A program made the position numbers and the translations under genes. A stretch of DNA of 64,000 bases from Azorinus chamasolen. Lineage: Eukaryota; Mollusca; Bivalvia; Cardiida; Solecurtidae. Position 1 is the stretch's first letter; each line of letters opens with the position of its first letter. The stretch lies in assembly GCA_963576725.1 (NCBI GenBank), contig OY755246.1, positions 74,579,467 to 74,643,466 of the forward strand, in the 5' to 3' direction. Under the pieces are notes generated by a model. It was not told the origin of the DNA, ran no database searches, and was given only the letters and a program-made list of their open reading frames with translations. Shown here one piece after another: positions 25,201 to 38,200 of this stretch.

Positions 25201-26259
25201 TATCTGCGAGTATAGTCAGTGTTCCAGTGGGTACAGACACATTACCAGTTAGTACAACTCGTGTACCAGTAAGTACAGCGAGTGTTCAAGTGAATACAAC
25301 CAGTGCATCGGTGAATACAGCCAGTGTTCTAGTGAGTACAGCCAGTATTCCAATGAATATAACCAGTGTATCATTAAATACAAACCATGTACCAACAAGT
25401 ACAACCAGTATACCAGAAAGTACAACGAGTGTTCCAGTTGGTACAGTCAGTGTTCCCTTGAGTACAGTCAGTGTTCCAGTGAGTACAGTCAGTATTTCAA
25501 TGAGTACAGTCACTATTCCAATTAGTACCACCAGTGTACTAGTGAGTACAGCCAATTTTCCCTTGAGTACAGCCAGTATTCCAATGAGTATCGCCAGTGT
25601 ACCAGTAAATACAAACCATGTACCAACAAGTACAACCAGTGTACCAGTCAGTACGGTCAATGTTCCCATGAGTACAGCCAGTATTCCAATGAATATAACC
25701 AGTGTACCATTAAATACAAATCATGTACCAACAAGTACAACCAGTATACCAAAAAGTACAGCGGGTGTTTCAGTTGGTACAGTCAGTGTTCCCTTGAGTA
25801 CAGCCAGTGTTAAAGTGAGTACAGTCACTATTCCAATTAGTACAACCAGTGTACCGATGAGTACAGCCAGTGGTCCAGTGAGTCCAACCAGTGGTCCAGT
25901 GAGTACAGCCAGTGGTCCAGTAAATACAAACCATGTACCAATAAGTACAACCAGTATACCAGAAAGTACAGCGAGTGTTCCAGTGGCTACAGTCAGTGTG
26001 CCGTTGGGTACAACCAGGGCACAAGTTAGGTCCATCAGTGCACCGAAGAGTACGGGTACACTAATAAAAACCGATGGCGAGTCAGGCATGCATGTATCCC
26101 CATCACCCACAGAAAGCATCCCCTCCTTTACAGGGATTTCGACAATAAGCGACATCCCGAATGTACCACCGTTAAAAGCAAACTTAGTCAATATTCGTAT
26201 CCAGGTGAAAGTGGCAACAAATATCCACGGAACAGACTTCATTGTGCTATTAGAATTAG
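16284..26259 (+). CDS. Exon 1: signal peptide, Ser/Thr-rich ectodomain and 7-residue repeat domain (residues 1-3325)
   Basis: A single ~10-kb open exon with an ATG at 16284. Residues ~17-31 are hydrophobic after a basic stretch (RQRR), with plausible cleavage near SQG at ~36, so it is read as a signal peptide. Residues ~37-2055 are rich in Ser, Thr, Pro and Asn with few cysteines and many N-x-S/T sites. Residues ~2060-3250 are a degenerate heptad-type repeat of the form S-V-P-V-S-T-(T/V/A). The last ~70 residues are non-repetitive and start the juxtamembrane fold (VNIRIQVKV...). The frame meets a stop at 26292, but a consensus donor (g|gtaagt) at 26260 falls before it and joins exon 2 in phase, so the stop is taken as intronic. 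A small in-frame triplication (APAPHTA) lies at ~21820-21870. Dense O-glycosylation is inferred from composition. A further 5' non-coding exon cannot be excluded. Confidence 0.85.
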
Positions 26260-29200
26260 GTAAGTTGACTTTCATTCGGCTAATAAATAAATAATTTGTC
26301 AGATGAATTTTAAAATTGTTAATGTATTGTTTGCTATCATCATAAGTTATGCCTACATTTTATCAATGTCTTTCTCCAGTCACATATCGCAACGCAGAGT
26401 CGATGGTTTATAATACAGATGTCATTTTACAGCAATCGGAGCTATTGTGATACCCCTGTGTCCGGCATCCGTCGTCCGTCTGTCCGTCCGTCCGTCTGTC
26501 AGTCTGTCAGTCTGTCCGTCAACAATTTCAAACGACTTCTTCTCTGAAACCGACTGCCCAATTGTAACCAAACTTGGTCAGATACATACTGTGTGTGTGT
26601 GTGCTTCAAAAGTTGTTAAAAGATAGTGGGTGGGGCTATCGATCTTGTTGCCATGGCAACTGTACACAATATCTAGAAAAATCTTCTTCTCCAGAATGAC
26701 TTGTCCGATTTGAATATAATTTTCACTAAAATGTTTCTCAGTTGATAGACTTTAAAAGTTGTTAAAATAATTTATATCCGGCAAAAAACATGGTCGCCAG
26801 AGGGCGTGGTCATTTTTTCCATATATGGTAATATGGAATTTGAAGTTAAAAATCTTCTTCTCTGAAACTGTATGGCCTAGACCTTTGATATTTGGTATGT
26901 AGCATGATCTAATGGTCCTCTACAAATGTTATTCAAATTATGACCCCGGGCCAAAAATGGCCCCGCCCAAGGGCTTATCAATTTTTTCATAGGAAAATCT
27001 TTAAAATTCTTCTTCTCTGAGACTGTAAGGCCTAGACCTTGGATATTTGGTATGTAGCATGATCTAATGGTCCTCTACAAAAGTTGTTCAAATTATGACC
27101 CCTGGGCGAAAAATGGCTCCGCCCAAGGGCCTATCAGTTTTTCATATGAAAATCTTTAAAAATCTTCTTCTCTGAAACTGTAAGGCCTAGGCCTTTCATA
27201 TTTGGTATGTAGCATGATCTAATAGCCCTTTACAAAAGTTATTCAAATTATGACCTCGGGTCAAAAATGACCCCGCCCAAGGGCTTATCAGTTTTTCATA
27301 GGAAAATCTTTAAAAATCTTCTTCTCTGAAACTGTAAGGCCTAGGCCTTTGATATTTGGTATGTAGCATGATCTAATAGTCCTTTACAAAAGTTGTTCAA
27401 ATTATGACCCCTGGGCGAAAAATGGCCCCACCCAAGGGCTTATCAGTTTTTCATAGGAAAATCTTTAAAATATTTAAAATCTTCTGAAACTGTAAGGGCT
27501 AGACCTTTGATATTTGGCATGTAGCATGGTCTAATGGTCCTCTAGAAAGATTGTTCAAATTATGACCTGGACTGAAAATGGACCCGCCCTAGGGCTTATC
27601 AGTTTTTCATAGGAAAATCTTTAAAAAATCTTCTTGTCTGAAACTGTTAGGCCTAGACCTTTGATATTTGGCATGTAGCATGATGTAATGGTTCTCTACA
27701 AAGATTGTTCAAATTATGGCCCCTGGGGCAAAAATGGCCCCGCTCAAGGGCTTATCAGTTTTTCATAGGAAAATCTTTAAAAATCTTCTGAAACTGTAAG
27801 GCCTAGACCTTTGATGTTTGGTATGTAACATGATCTAATGGTCCTCTACAAATATGTAGCTTGGCTTGTGATCCTCTGCCAAGAATGTTCAACTTACGAC
27901 CCTGACCTCTGGGCAAAACTTGGCACTGCCTTGGGGCTTATCAGTTTTTCATGGAAAAATATGAAATATTATTTTTCTCTGAAACCATTAGGCTTAGGCC
28001 TTTAATTAATTGCATACTGCTTTGCCTTGTGGTTCTCTACCAAGGTTGTACAAATGATGACTTCTTGGTCAAAAATGGCACCGCCCCTGGGGTTATCTCA
28101 GGTGAGCGCTTCAGGGCCTCATGGCCCTCTTGTTTAAAACTCTTTGCACGCCATCTATTCATTCGTGATAATCTATACAAACGGCTTGGATCCACATCAA
28201 CAGGATCCAACATGGTTTTATATTCTGGCTATATTTTAAGAGAAATGTATTAATGTATCAAACTTGCAAGAGATGACAATGCGACTTAGAGCGCAATGAT
28301 CATGATCCAATAAACGATACAGTTTAAGAAATACATGTACTAAATAAGCTGGTTCAGGTGTGCATTTCATTTCAAACTGCGTTGTTATTCACGAACAAAC
28401 GCAACCACTTAACCATCTTCGTGCTGTTCAAATCACGTGTCTTAGTCTGTTTCAGCCTGAACTTTTTATGATTTGCTTAATATCGGATGGTGTCAAACAG
28501 CTGGTGTCAAACAGTTTGACTAGTGATGAGACGCAGAATGACTTGTTTCTTATATATACCAAACTGTTTACAAATGCTAGTGATGTCACGACTGGTATTA
28601 TCCTCCCAATTTGACCTGAGACTCGATTAAATTTCGACGTGTTTATCGGGATTGTTCGTAATACTCTGTGACAAAAAATAGCAAACCAAAAGCTGGTAAT
28701 AATCATGTTCCTCGAGGATTGTACAGTAAACCACCTCTAATGCGACCACTTAATGAATAAACATGGCTGTCTTTATAAGCAGGTGGTTGCTTAATGCAGG
28801 ACAAAAGTTACAGGAGCTTTCTGCATAACTTTCGCCCTGTATTAAGCTACCACATGCCTTTGCCACTGTGAAGTATTCCCCTTTTTGCTGGTCGCATTAG
28901 AGAGGGTTTACTGTATTCTGATAGCGCATTCTTATACCTTCTGAAATTTAATCGAAGATTGCCGACGATAATACACGGAATATGCATGAGTCTCAGGTCA
29001 AATTGTTAGGATAATATCATAAAGCTTACAATATGTTTCTCCATCGTTGTCAATTACGGGAAGTTATAATTGTCTTCGTTTTGTGTATTTCAAGGACTAC
29101 TGAAGTGCTACATGGAAGGCCTCGCCAAGGGAGGTTACTTGACTCCAGGACAGAGACGACAAAATCTTGAACAAAACCATGAGCGCGGAGCTGGTATTAA

Positions 29201-32200
29201 AGTGACGGTAAGATACGCAGTGCAGCATCTCTAAAACGATCACCAGACCACCATTGCCGCATAATGTCGTCTGCATAATTGTGTCGACTGCTTTGAACAA
29301 TAGTCATCTTTAAATGTTCTTAATTTTGTTTCAAGAAGCATCAGTTTGACAAACACGTTGTTATTCGGTGTCTCATGTCGGTCAAATGTGTTAGTAAAGG
29401 TGGACACAGATGTCTCATGCCGGTCAATCTGTTAGTAAAGGTGGTCACATGCCGGTCAAATCTGTTAGTAAAGGTGGACACAGATGTGTCATGCCGGTCA
29501 AATCTGTTAGTAAAGGTGGTCACAGATGTCTCATGCCGGTCAAATCTGTTAGTAAAGGTGGACACAGATGTCTCATGCCGGTCAAATCTGTTAGTAAAGG
29601 TGGACACATATGTCTCATGCCGTTCAAATCTGTTATTAAAGGTGGTCACAGATGTCTCATGCCGGTCAAATATTTTAGTAAAGGTGGTCACAGATGTCTC
29701 ATGCCGATCAAATCTGTTAGTAAAGGTGGTCACAGATGTCTCATGCCGGTCAATCTGTTATTAAAGCTGGTCTCATGCCGGTCAAATCTGTTAGTAAAGG
29801 TGGACACAGATGTCTCATGCCGGTCAAATCTGTTATTAAAGGTGGACACAGGTGTCTCATGCCGGTCAAATATGTTGGTAAAGGTGGACACAGATGTGTC
29901 ATGCCGGTCAAATCTGTTAATAAAGGTTGACACAGATGTCTCATGGCGGTCAATCTGTTATTAAAGGTGGTCTCATGCCGGTCAAATCTGTTAGTAAAGG
30001 TGGACACATATGTCTCATGCCGGTCAAATATGTTAGTAAAGGTGGAAACAGATGTCTCATGCCGGTCAATCTGTTATTAAAGGTGGTCACAGATGTCCAG
30101 CTGAGACATCGAGTAAGTCACTGACATTCATGTTTCAACACAGCTTCTTGCCTTCTATACAGTTATTGACACTCATATTTCAATTAATGGTATCGTTACT
30201 ATTTCAATTCATCTCTAATTTAGTTAAATAGTTGATTGTTGACAATACGTATATGATTGTTGTACGAGACACGTAATGTAACCTTTTCTAAATAGCCTTG
30301 TCCTTGATATCGGGCCAGGAAAACAGGTGTGGTCGTCAGTTATTGTAGAGAAATAATGCATTACATACTACAAGTGCATGTATTCTTATTAAGTACTACA
30401 AGTAACTTTTAATATGATATTTTAAAAGGCTATAAATGATGTCCGACCTGTTACAGTTTACACTCACTTCAGATTCGTTCAAGTTTCAGATAAACCATTG
30501 TTTGTGTGACAAACAGCTTGGATATTGACTGTGTGACAAACATCTTGGATATTGACTGTGTGACAAACAGCTTGGATATTGACTGTGTGACAAACAGCTT
30601 TGATATTGAGTGAGTGACAAACAGCTTGGATATTGACTGAGTGACAGACAGCTTAGATATTGGTGAGTGACAGACAGCTTAGATATTGAGCGAGTGACAG
30701 ACAGCTTTGATACTGAGTGAGTGACAGACAGCTTAGATATTGACTGGGTGACAGACAGCTTTGATATTGACGCTACGCCGAGTTACTCAGCCTCTCATTT
30801 AGATTCAAGCTGTTTGCAGATACACGTTAGGTCGCTGTGAGAAGGCAAAGAATTAAATGCTTGCTAAGACTACCTGATTTCAATACATATTTGTTTCAAC
30901 TAACAAGGTGATAAGTACCGAGAGGGGTCATACAGACGATACTGAGACTGATGTCAGATTTTACGTCATCGATGATAGAACTACATTGACAGGGAATACA
31001 GTCGAGCTTGTCTTCAGTAGGCTCAACCTAGTACAAACGAGTGCATTTCTCGGGTATCCGGTAAGCTTTCACTATTGCCTAGCTACGTAATATTGTCCCG
31101 TGCCAACATTGCCGTCTGGTTCAATTTTTAACGTGGGAGTTTCTTTCAGTTCTCCCTCAAAATAAAGTCAGCTACGTAATTGTCGTCTGCCAATTGTGGT
31201 CTGCTTCATTTATCAACTTTGATTTTTCTTTTATCCAGTCACCAGGCTTCTCTAGTGACATAATAAAGGGGGTGCAAATAAACTTAGGTTTATTAGGTTA
31301 CTTCCGGTAGTAGAAGGTTTATTAGGTTAGTAGATAGGCGGAATGATTCTATAACCATGGGACTATTCTAATTTTCTGTAAATATGCATGAACATGTTGA
31401 CGGAATAGATCTAACAGAAAACTCACCAATATAATTATTCAAAGAAGAAAAAATAAAAAAAAATAAATGGCTATAGCTGGATTCGAACCCGCGCCTGATT
31501 CTACAAAAGCCAAATCTAATCTCTTTAGAGACGTCGTGCTTACCGATTACGCCACTGAGGCCGCATACAAAGTGACGTTGATTTATCAGTTTTATTAATT
31601 TAATTCACCGCTGGCGAAACGCGTTTTTGATAAAAATCAAGCCAGGGAGCAAAGATTTACAGATAAATAGTAAATATTTTCTTTTCATTCTCATAATAAT
31701 TTGATTGATAAGCTCTTACAGGGGCGGTGATTGTCATAGAACTAAATATAGGCTGTTCAGTTCCATCGATTTACGAGTGACGTTAGCCCTATCTAAAAAT
31801 AGAAACCGAGACGACGGAACTCGAATTTGACCAGAGAGCCTCCGGGAGAATATTAATATAATCAAGCATGGGTTTTGTTAAAGCCGGGGGTTTCTATACC
31901 CGAGGTTGGTCTGTTCCAGTCGGAAACGAGCTTTAGCGAGTTTCCGATAGGAACAGACCAACCGAGGGTATAGAACCCCCCCGGCTTTAACAAATCCCAT
32001 GCTTGATTATTTTTCTCGCTGAAATACGCCCTAAAACCAAGAAAATTAACGAATTTTGTGAAGTACTACTTTACATTGCGTAATACGACATCCATATCTA
32101 ATAGCAACAGACCGCAGCATAACTTTAGGCGTGACACCAAATTCTTGCATAAAACGTGCTGTTGTAGTCCCGCTAGACCATGTATTAACAAGGCGATTCT

Positions 32201-35200
32201 CATGCTCACGCGCTGTTGTTGACCGGTTTTAATTATACCTATTACGGGCCTAAGGTAAACAATGGACGCGAATGCTACAGCGTTTTGGCCTAAGCTAGGT
32301 GTTTGCCGGGGTGTGAGTATTTCCAGGAGCACCGACAATGAACTGTTTTTAGTGATAGACATATTGAATGAAATTCCGTGTAAACGGTATTTGATACAAT
32401 CATGAATTGACGTCGAAAAGAAAACAGTGGCCCGGAAACAGCATAAATCGACGAAGTGTCAAAGAAGTGTATAGTTTTGCTGCCGTTGTTTTGCTTGTAT
32501 TTTGAAGAATTAAATTGATGCAGGAGAGCAGAAAATTGGTTTTATGCAAGAATAGCGTTAATACACGTTTGTTTTCGGGCAATAACATCTGCAGTGTCCC
32601 GAGGGAATGTTGTTGCCCTCGCCCTTCGGGCTCGGGCCAACAACAGTCCCTCGGGACACTGCAGATGTTATTGCCCGAAAAAATGTGTATTCTAACGCAA
32701 TCTGTCAGTTTCCTGCAATCTGATTGGCTCATGTGACCAAATTTGCGGCATATAAAAATTGTTTTATATGTCGCAAATTCAACCAATCGAAAACGGCCGA
32801 ATTACAGCATTAGCCTGTAAATATATTAATGCGCTTTGTTTATCTAACACTTATATCTACTAATAAATCTGTATGCATACAATGACATATATTCAAGTTC
32901 AGTCCGCTATTTTGAAAGTTATTAGTTTTCATTGTTTGTCACGACTGGACCGGTCTCTTATATGTCATGTGGTGAATTATTGAGATAGGCCTACTCTAAG
33001 CGTTGTGATCCAGATTCAACGATATTTATCATACTATTCAAACACAACGTTATAACGTGACGTCATTGTTACAGACGACGTTTTTGCGTATGGCGCCAAA
33101 GACTAAGATAACGTTACTTTTCCTGACATGTGTATTGAATGTGTATTGAACATGTGAAATAGCTGTCGCATAATTATTCATTACAAATGTAATAGTGAAC
33201 TTATAATTGGCCCGGTGTTTTGACTTTGTGTAAACCAGGGTGAAACAAAATCCAGTTATTTTAAGAAATCTGAGAGAAACTGGGCACTATTTCTCGCCTC
33301 CTCACTCATTTAATCACTTGCGCGCATGGGATATAACACCAATTTGGCATTTTTCGTGTTAAGATTACGTTAGAATAGGGTTAACCCTACTGTAATTTGA
33401 AATTTGCGACGGTATATGAGGTTTTTAACGGTCTTAAATTATTTTAATGACTCCGCCTTCGGCGTTGCCATTAAAATAATTTGCGACCGTTAAAAACCTC
33501 ATATACCGTCGCAAATTTCAAATTACAGTAGGATTAACCCTACATTAACCCTCTAATGACGTCATTTGTTATGACAACCACAAACCCTTCGGGCTCGGGC
33601 CAACAACAGTCCCTCGGGACACTGCAGATGTTATTGCCCGAAAAAATGTGTATTCTAACGCAATCTGTCAGTTTCCTGCAATCTGATTGGCTCATGTGAC
33701 CAAATTTGCGGCATATAAAAATTGTTTTATATGTCGCAAATTCAACCAATCGAAAACGGCCGAATTACAGCATTAGCCTGTAAATATATTAATGCGCTTT
33801 GTTTATCTAACACTTATATCTACTAATAAATCTGTATGCATACAATGACATATATTCAAGTTCAGTCCGCTATTTTGAAAGTTATTAGTTTTCATTGTTT
33901 GTCACGACTGGACCGGTCTCTTATATGTCATGTGGTGAATTATTGAGATAGGCCTACTCTAAGCGTTGTGATCCAGATTCAACGATATTTATCATACTAT
34001 TCAAACACAACGTTATAACGTGACGTCATTGTTACAGACGACGTTTTTGCGTATGGCGCCAAAGACTAAGATAACGTTACTTTTCCTGACATGTGTATTG
34101 AATGTGTATTGAACATGTGAAATAGCTGTCGCATAATTATTCATTACAAATGTAATAGTGAACTTATAATTGGCCCGGTGTTTTGACTTTGTGTAAACCA
34201 GGGTGAAACAAAATCCAGTTATTTTAAGAAATCTGAGAGAAACTGGGCACTATTTCTCGCCTCCTCACTCATTTAATCACTTGCGCGCATGGGATATAAC
34301 ACCAATTTGGCATTTTTCGTGTTAAGATTACGTTAGAATAGGGTTAACCCTACTGTAATTTGAAATTTGCGACGGTATATGAGGTTTTTAACGGTCTTAA
34401 ATTATTTTAATGACTCCGCCTTCGGCGTTGCCATTAAAATAATTTGCGACCGTTAAAAACCTCATATACCGTCGCAAATTTCAAATTACAGTAGGATTAA
34501 CCCTACATTAACCCTCTAATGACGTCATTTGTTATGACAACCACAAACGTTACGTTTTGGCGTAAATATAAATGACTGAGTGACTACAAAACAACGTCTT
34601 CGGTTGATTAAATAGGCTTTTAAAGTGTTTATATGATAAATATAATTTCATATTCGTGCTAATTACTTATATTAATTTCAATTCATAAGGTTGTTGCCTA
34701 TAGAAATGTTGGTAAAATTCTGTAAGAAGTCCTTCCCTTGTATTGATTTTACCCAATCGCGCGTATGAATACACTAGTCACGGGGTGTTCCAGATAAGGA
34801 TTTCTAGTACGGCTATTTTTAGTAACTCAGCTTATCTAGCACGACTGAGAAGCGAGAAAATCATGTCTGTTTGGATTAACATATCGACTCTCGATTCAAA
34901 TGATGTTATTTTTCAAATTCATCCACGTTTCCCCTCTTGTAATGTAAGTATCGAAACTATTTTCCTCTGCGGTAGATCATTATTTACGTATCTAAAATGG
35001 AAATGAAAAGGGAGGTCCGTTGATCGAAAAACCGCATTTTCAATGCAAATTATTTCAATATTCGTACGTTTTAGATCTATGGGTCTATGAAAAAAGATAT
35101 AAATAAATTGACTGGATAAATAGAATAATAGGTTAGTGCCGTAGATGGGACGCCTTTTTCTCGCTTCTCAGTCGTGCTAGATAAGCTGAGTTACTAAAAA

Positions 35201-38200
35201 TAGCCGTACTAGAAATCCTTATCTGGAACACCCCGTGACTAGTGTATTCATACGCGCGATTGGGTAAAATCAATACAAGGGAAGGACTTCTTACAGAATT
35301 TTACCAACATTTCTATAGGCAACAACCTTATGAATTGAAATTAATATAAGTAATTAGCACGAATATGAAATTATATTTATCATATAAACACTTTAAAAGC
35401 CTATTTAATCAACCGAAGACGTTGTTTTGTAGTCACTCAGTCATTTATATTTACGCCAAAACGTAACGTTTGTGGTTGTCATAACAAATGACGTCATTAG
35501 AGGGTTAATGTAGGGTTAATCCTACTGTAATTTGAAATTTGCGACGGTATATGAGGTTTTTAACGGTCGCAAATTATTTTAATGGCAACGCCGAAGGCGG
35601 AGTCATTAAAATAATTTAAGACCGTTAAAAACCTCATATACCGTCGCAAATTTCAAATTACAGTAGGGTTAACCCTATTCTAACGTAATCTTAACACGAA
35701 AAATGCCAAATTGGTGTTATATCCCATGCGCGCAAGTGATTAAATGAGTGAGGAGGCGAGAAATAGTGCCCAGTTTCTCTCAGATTTCTTAAAATAACTG
35801 GATTTTGTTTCACCCTGGTTTACACAAAGTCAAAACACCGGGCCAATTATAAGTTCACTATTACATTTGTAATGAATAATTATGCGACAGCTATTTCACA
35901 TGTTCAATACACATTCAATACACATGTCAGGAAAAGTAACGTTATCTTAGTCTTTGGCGCCATACGCAAAAACGTCGTCTGTAACAATGACGTCACGTTA
36001 TAACGTTGTGTTTGAATAGTATGATAAATATCGTTGAATCTGGATCACAACGCTTAGAGTAGGCCTATCTCAATAATTCACCACATGACATATAAGAGAC
36101 CGGTCCAGTCGTGACAAACAATGAAAACTAATAACTTTCAAAATAGCGGACTGAACTTGAATATATGTCATTGTATGCATACAGATTTATTAGTAGATAT
36201 AAGTGTTAGATAAACAAAGCGCATTAATATATTTACAGGCTAATGCTGTAATTCGGCCGTTTTCGATTGGTTGAATTTGCGACATATAAAACAATTTTTA
36301 TATGCCGCAAATTTGGTCACATGAGCCAATCAGATTGCAGGAAACTGACAGATTGCGTTAGAATACACATTTTTTCGGGCAATAACATCTGCAGTGTCCC
36401 GAGGGACTGTTGTTGGCCCGAGCCCGAAGGGCGAGGGCAACAACATTCCCTCGGGACACTGCAGATGTTATTGCCCGAAAACAAACGTGTATTAACGCTA
36501 TTCTTGCATAAAACCAATTTTCTGCTCTCCTGCATCAATTTAATTCTTCAAAATACAAGCAAAACAACGGCAGCAAAACTATACACTTCTTTGACACTTC
36601 GTCGATTTATGCTGTTTCCGGGCCACTGTTTTCTTTTCGACGTCAATTCATGATTGTATCAAATACCGTTTACACGGAATTTCATTCAATATGTCTATCA
36701 CTAAAAACAGTTCATTGTCGGTGCTCCTGGAAATACTCACACCCCGGCAAACACCTAGCTTAGGCCAAAACGCTGTAGCATTCGCGTCCATTGTTTACCT
36801 TAGGCCCGTAATAGGTATAATTAAAACCGGTCAACAACAGCGCGTGAGCATGAGAATCGCCTTGTTAATACATGGTCTAGCGGGACTACAACAGCACGTT
36901 TTATGCAAGAATTTGGTGTCACGCCTAAAGTTATGCTGCGGTCTGTTGCTATTAGATATGGATGTCGTATTACGCAATGTAAAGTAGTACTTCACAAAAT
37001 TCGTTAATTTTCTTGGTTTTAGGGCGTATTTCAGCGAGAAAAATAATCAAGCATGGGATTTGTTAAAGCCGGGGGGGTTCTATACCCTCGGTTGGTCTGT
37101 TCCTATCGGAAACTCGCTAAAGCTCGTTTCCGACTGGAACAGACCAACCTCGGGTATAGAAACCCCCGGCTTTAACAAAACCCATGCTTGATTATATTAA
37201 TCCGACTCGGAGAGAACACAGTTGAGGCTCGGCAAGCCTCGCCTCAACGTTTTCTCCCCTCGTCGGATAAAGCGTCCCATCTACGGCACTAACCTATTAT
37301 TCTCTATTGATTTCTCCCCATAAAATGAAGTCAGCTAGTTTGGAAACGATAGAGTACCGACTTAATTACTCGGCGTCTCATCTTGATCCAAACAGTTTGT
37401 GCAAAAGGAAATCGCAACATCGCTGTCAACGTGCAAAAGAGTTTAAGAGGGGGAAATTGAGACAAAATAATCTACATCCACTGTTAGACAATGCAACACA
37501 TTTGACTCTAATCAGCAACCTCACTGAAGCTCTGATATCTGATAAGATAAACAGTAATACAATACATTGTATTACAGGGTATCATAACTGTAATAATATG
37601 TAAACCCTATCCGGCTCAGTGTCTCTTAGTTTGTATTGTTTGTCTCGGGTTGAATTTGGTCGCCAATAAGTCCTATTCCATGTAAACATGATTACAGTAA
37701 TACCTCTCTCTACGGATACATTTACTGACAAATGTTCTGTATTGCAGTGGACACACCTACTGACATAGGTTCTGTATTGCAGTAATACCTCTCTAATGAC
37801 ACACCTACTGACATAGGTGATGTATTGCAGTAATACCTCTCTATGGACACACCTACTGACATAGGTTCTGTATAGCAGTAATACCTCTCTAAGGACACAC
37901 CTACTGACATAGGTGCTGTATTGCAGTACTACCTCTCTAAGGACAAACCTACTGACATAGGTTCTGTATTGCAGTAATAGGGCCTACCTCTCAAAGGACA
38001 CACCTACTGACCAATGTTCTGTATTGCAGTAATACCTCTCTAAGGACACACCTACTGACATAGGTGCTGTATTGCAGTACTACCTCTCTAAGGACACACC
38101 TACTGACCAATGTTCTGTATTGCAGTAATACCTCTCTAAGGACACACCTACTGACCAATGTTCTGTATTGCAGTAATACCTCTCTAAGGACACACCTACT

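Larger units (their letters stand above)
26260..29094 (+). other. Intron 1 (2835 bp)
   Basis: gtaagt...ttcaag. Mostly filled by a ~157-bp tandem element (26430-28136) and a pogo-type MITE (28724-28913). 28440-28660 and 28925-29035 share inverted words (ggtcaaatt / aatttgacc), so the MITE sits inside a weak older inverted repeat. Confidence 0.65.
29208..30907 (+). other. Intron 2 (1700 bp)
   Basis: gtaaga...acaag. Contains two tandem arrays (29371-30096 and 30508-30772). Between them is unremarkable AT-rich sequence. Confidence 0.6.
31235..37320 (+). mobile_element. Composite: element E split by two inverted copies of element Z
   Basis: E is seen whole on the minus strand at 42935-43975. Here its pieces lie at 31235-31855, 34852-35158 and 37197-37320, in order. 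Between them sit Z1 (31856-34851, lengthened by a 963-bp tandem duplication) and Z2 (35159-37196) in opposite orientation. One Z end reads tattaatataatcaagcatg; the other reads tttctcgcttctcagtcgtg. The ~2.0-kb Z copies translate to identical peptides of 128 and 98 residues, so they are nearly identical. The palindromic layout could come from two insertions or one inverted duplication. Confidence 0.65.

Noticed and set aside
26260..26294. Stop codon at 26292 as the true end of the giant protein
   Set aside because: A consensus donor precedes it and the next exon continues in phase; ending here would leave a secreted fragment with half a fold.
29370..30096. CRISPR-like regular repeats
   Set aside because: Units are head to tail with no unique spacers, in a eukaryotic intron.
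31470..31567. tRNA gene on the minus strand
   Set aside because: A and B boxes exist but acceptor and anticodon stems do not pair, and a second copy lies in another copy of the same element.
36267..36987. 128- and 98-codon frames repeated in both arms of the composite
   Set aside because: They cross long hairpins and have no domain; identity reflects arm identity, not coding constraint.
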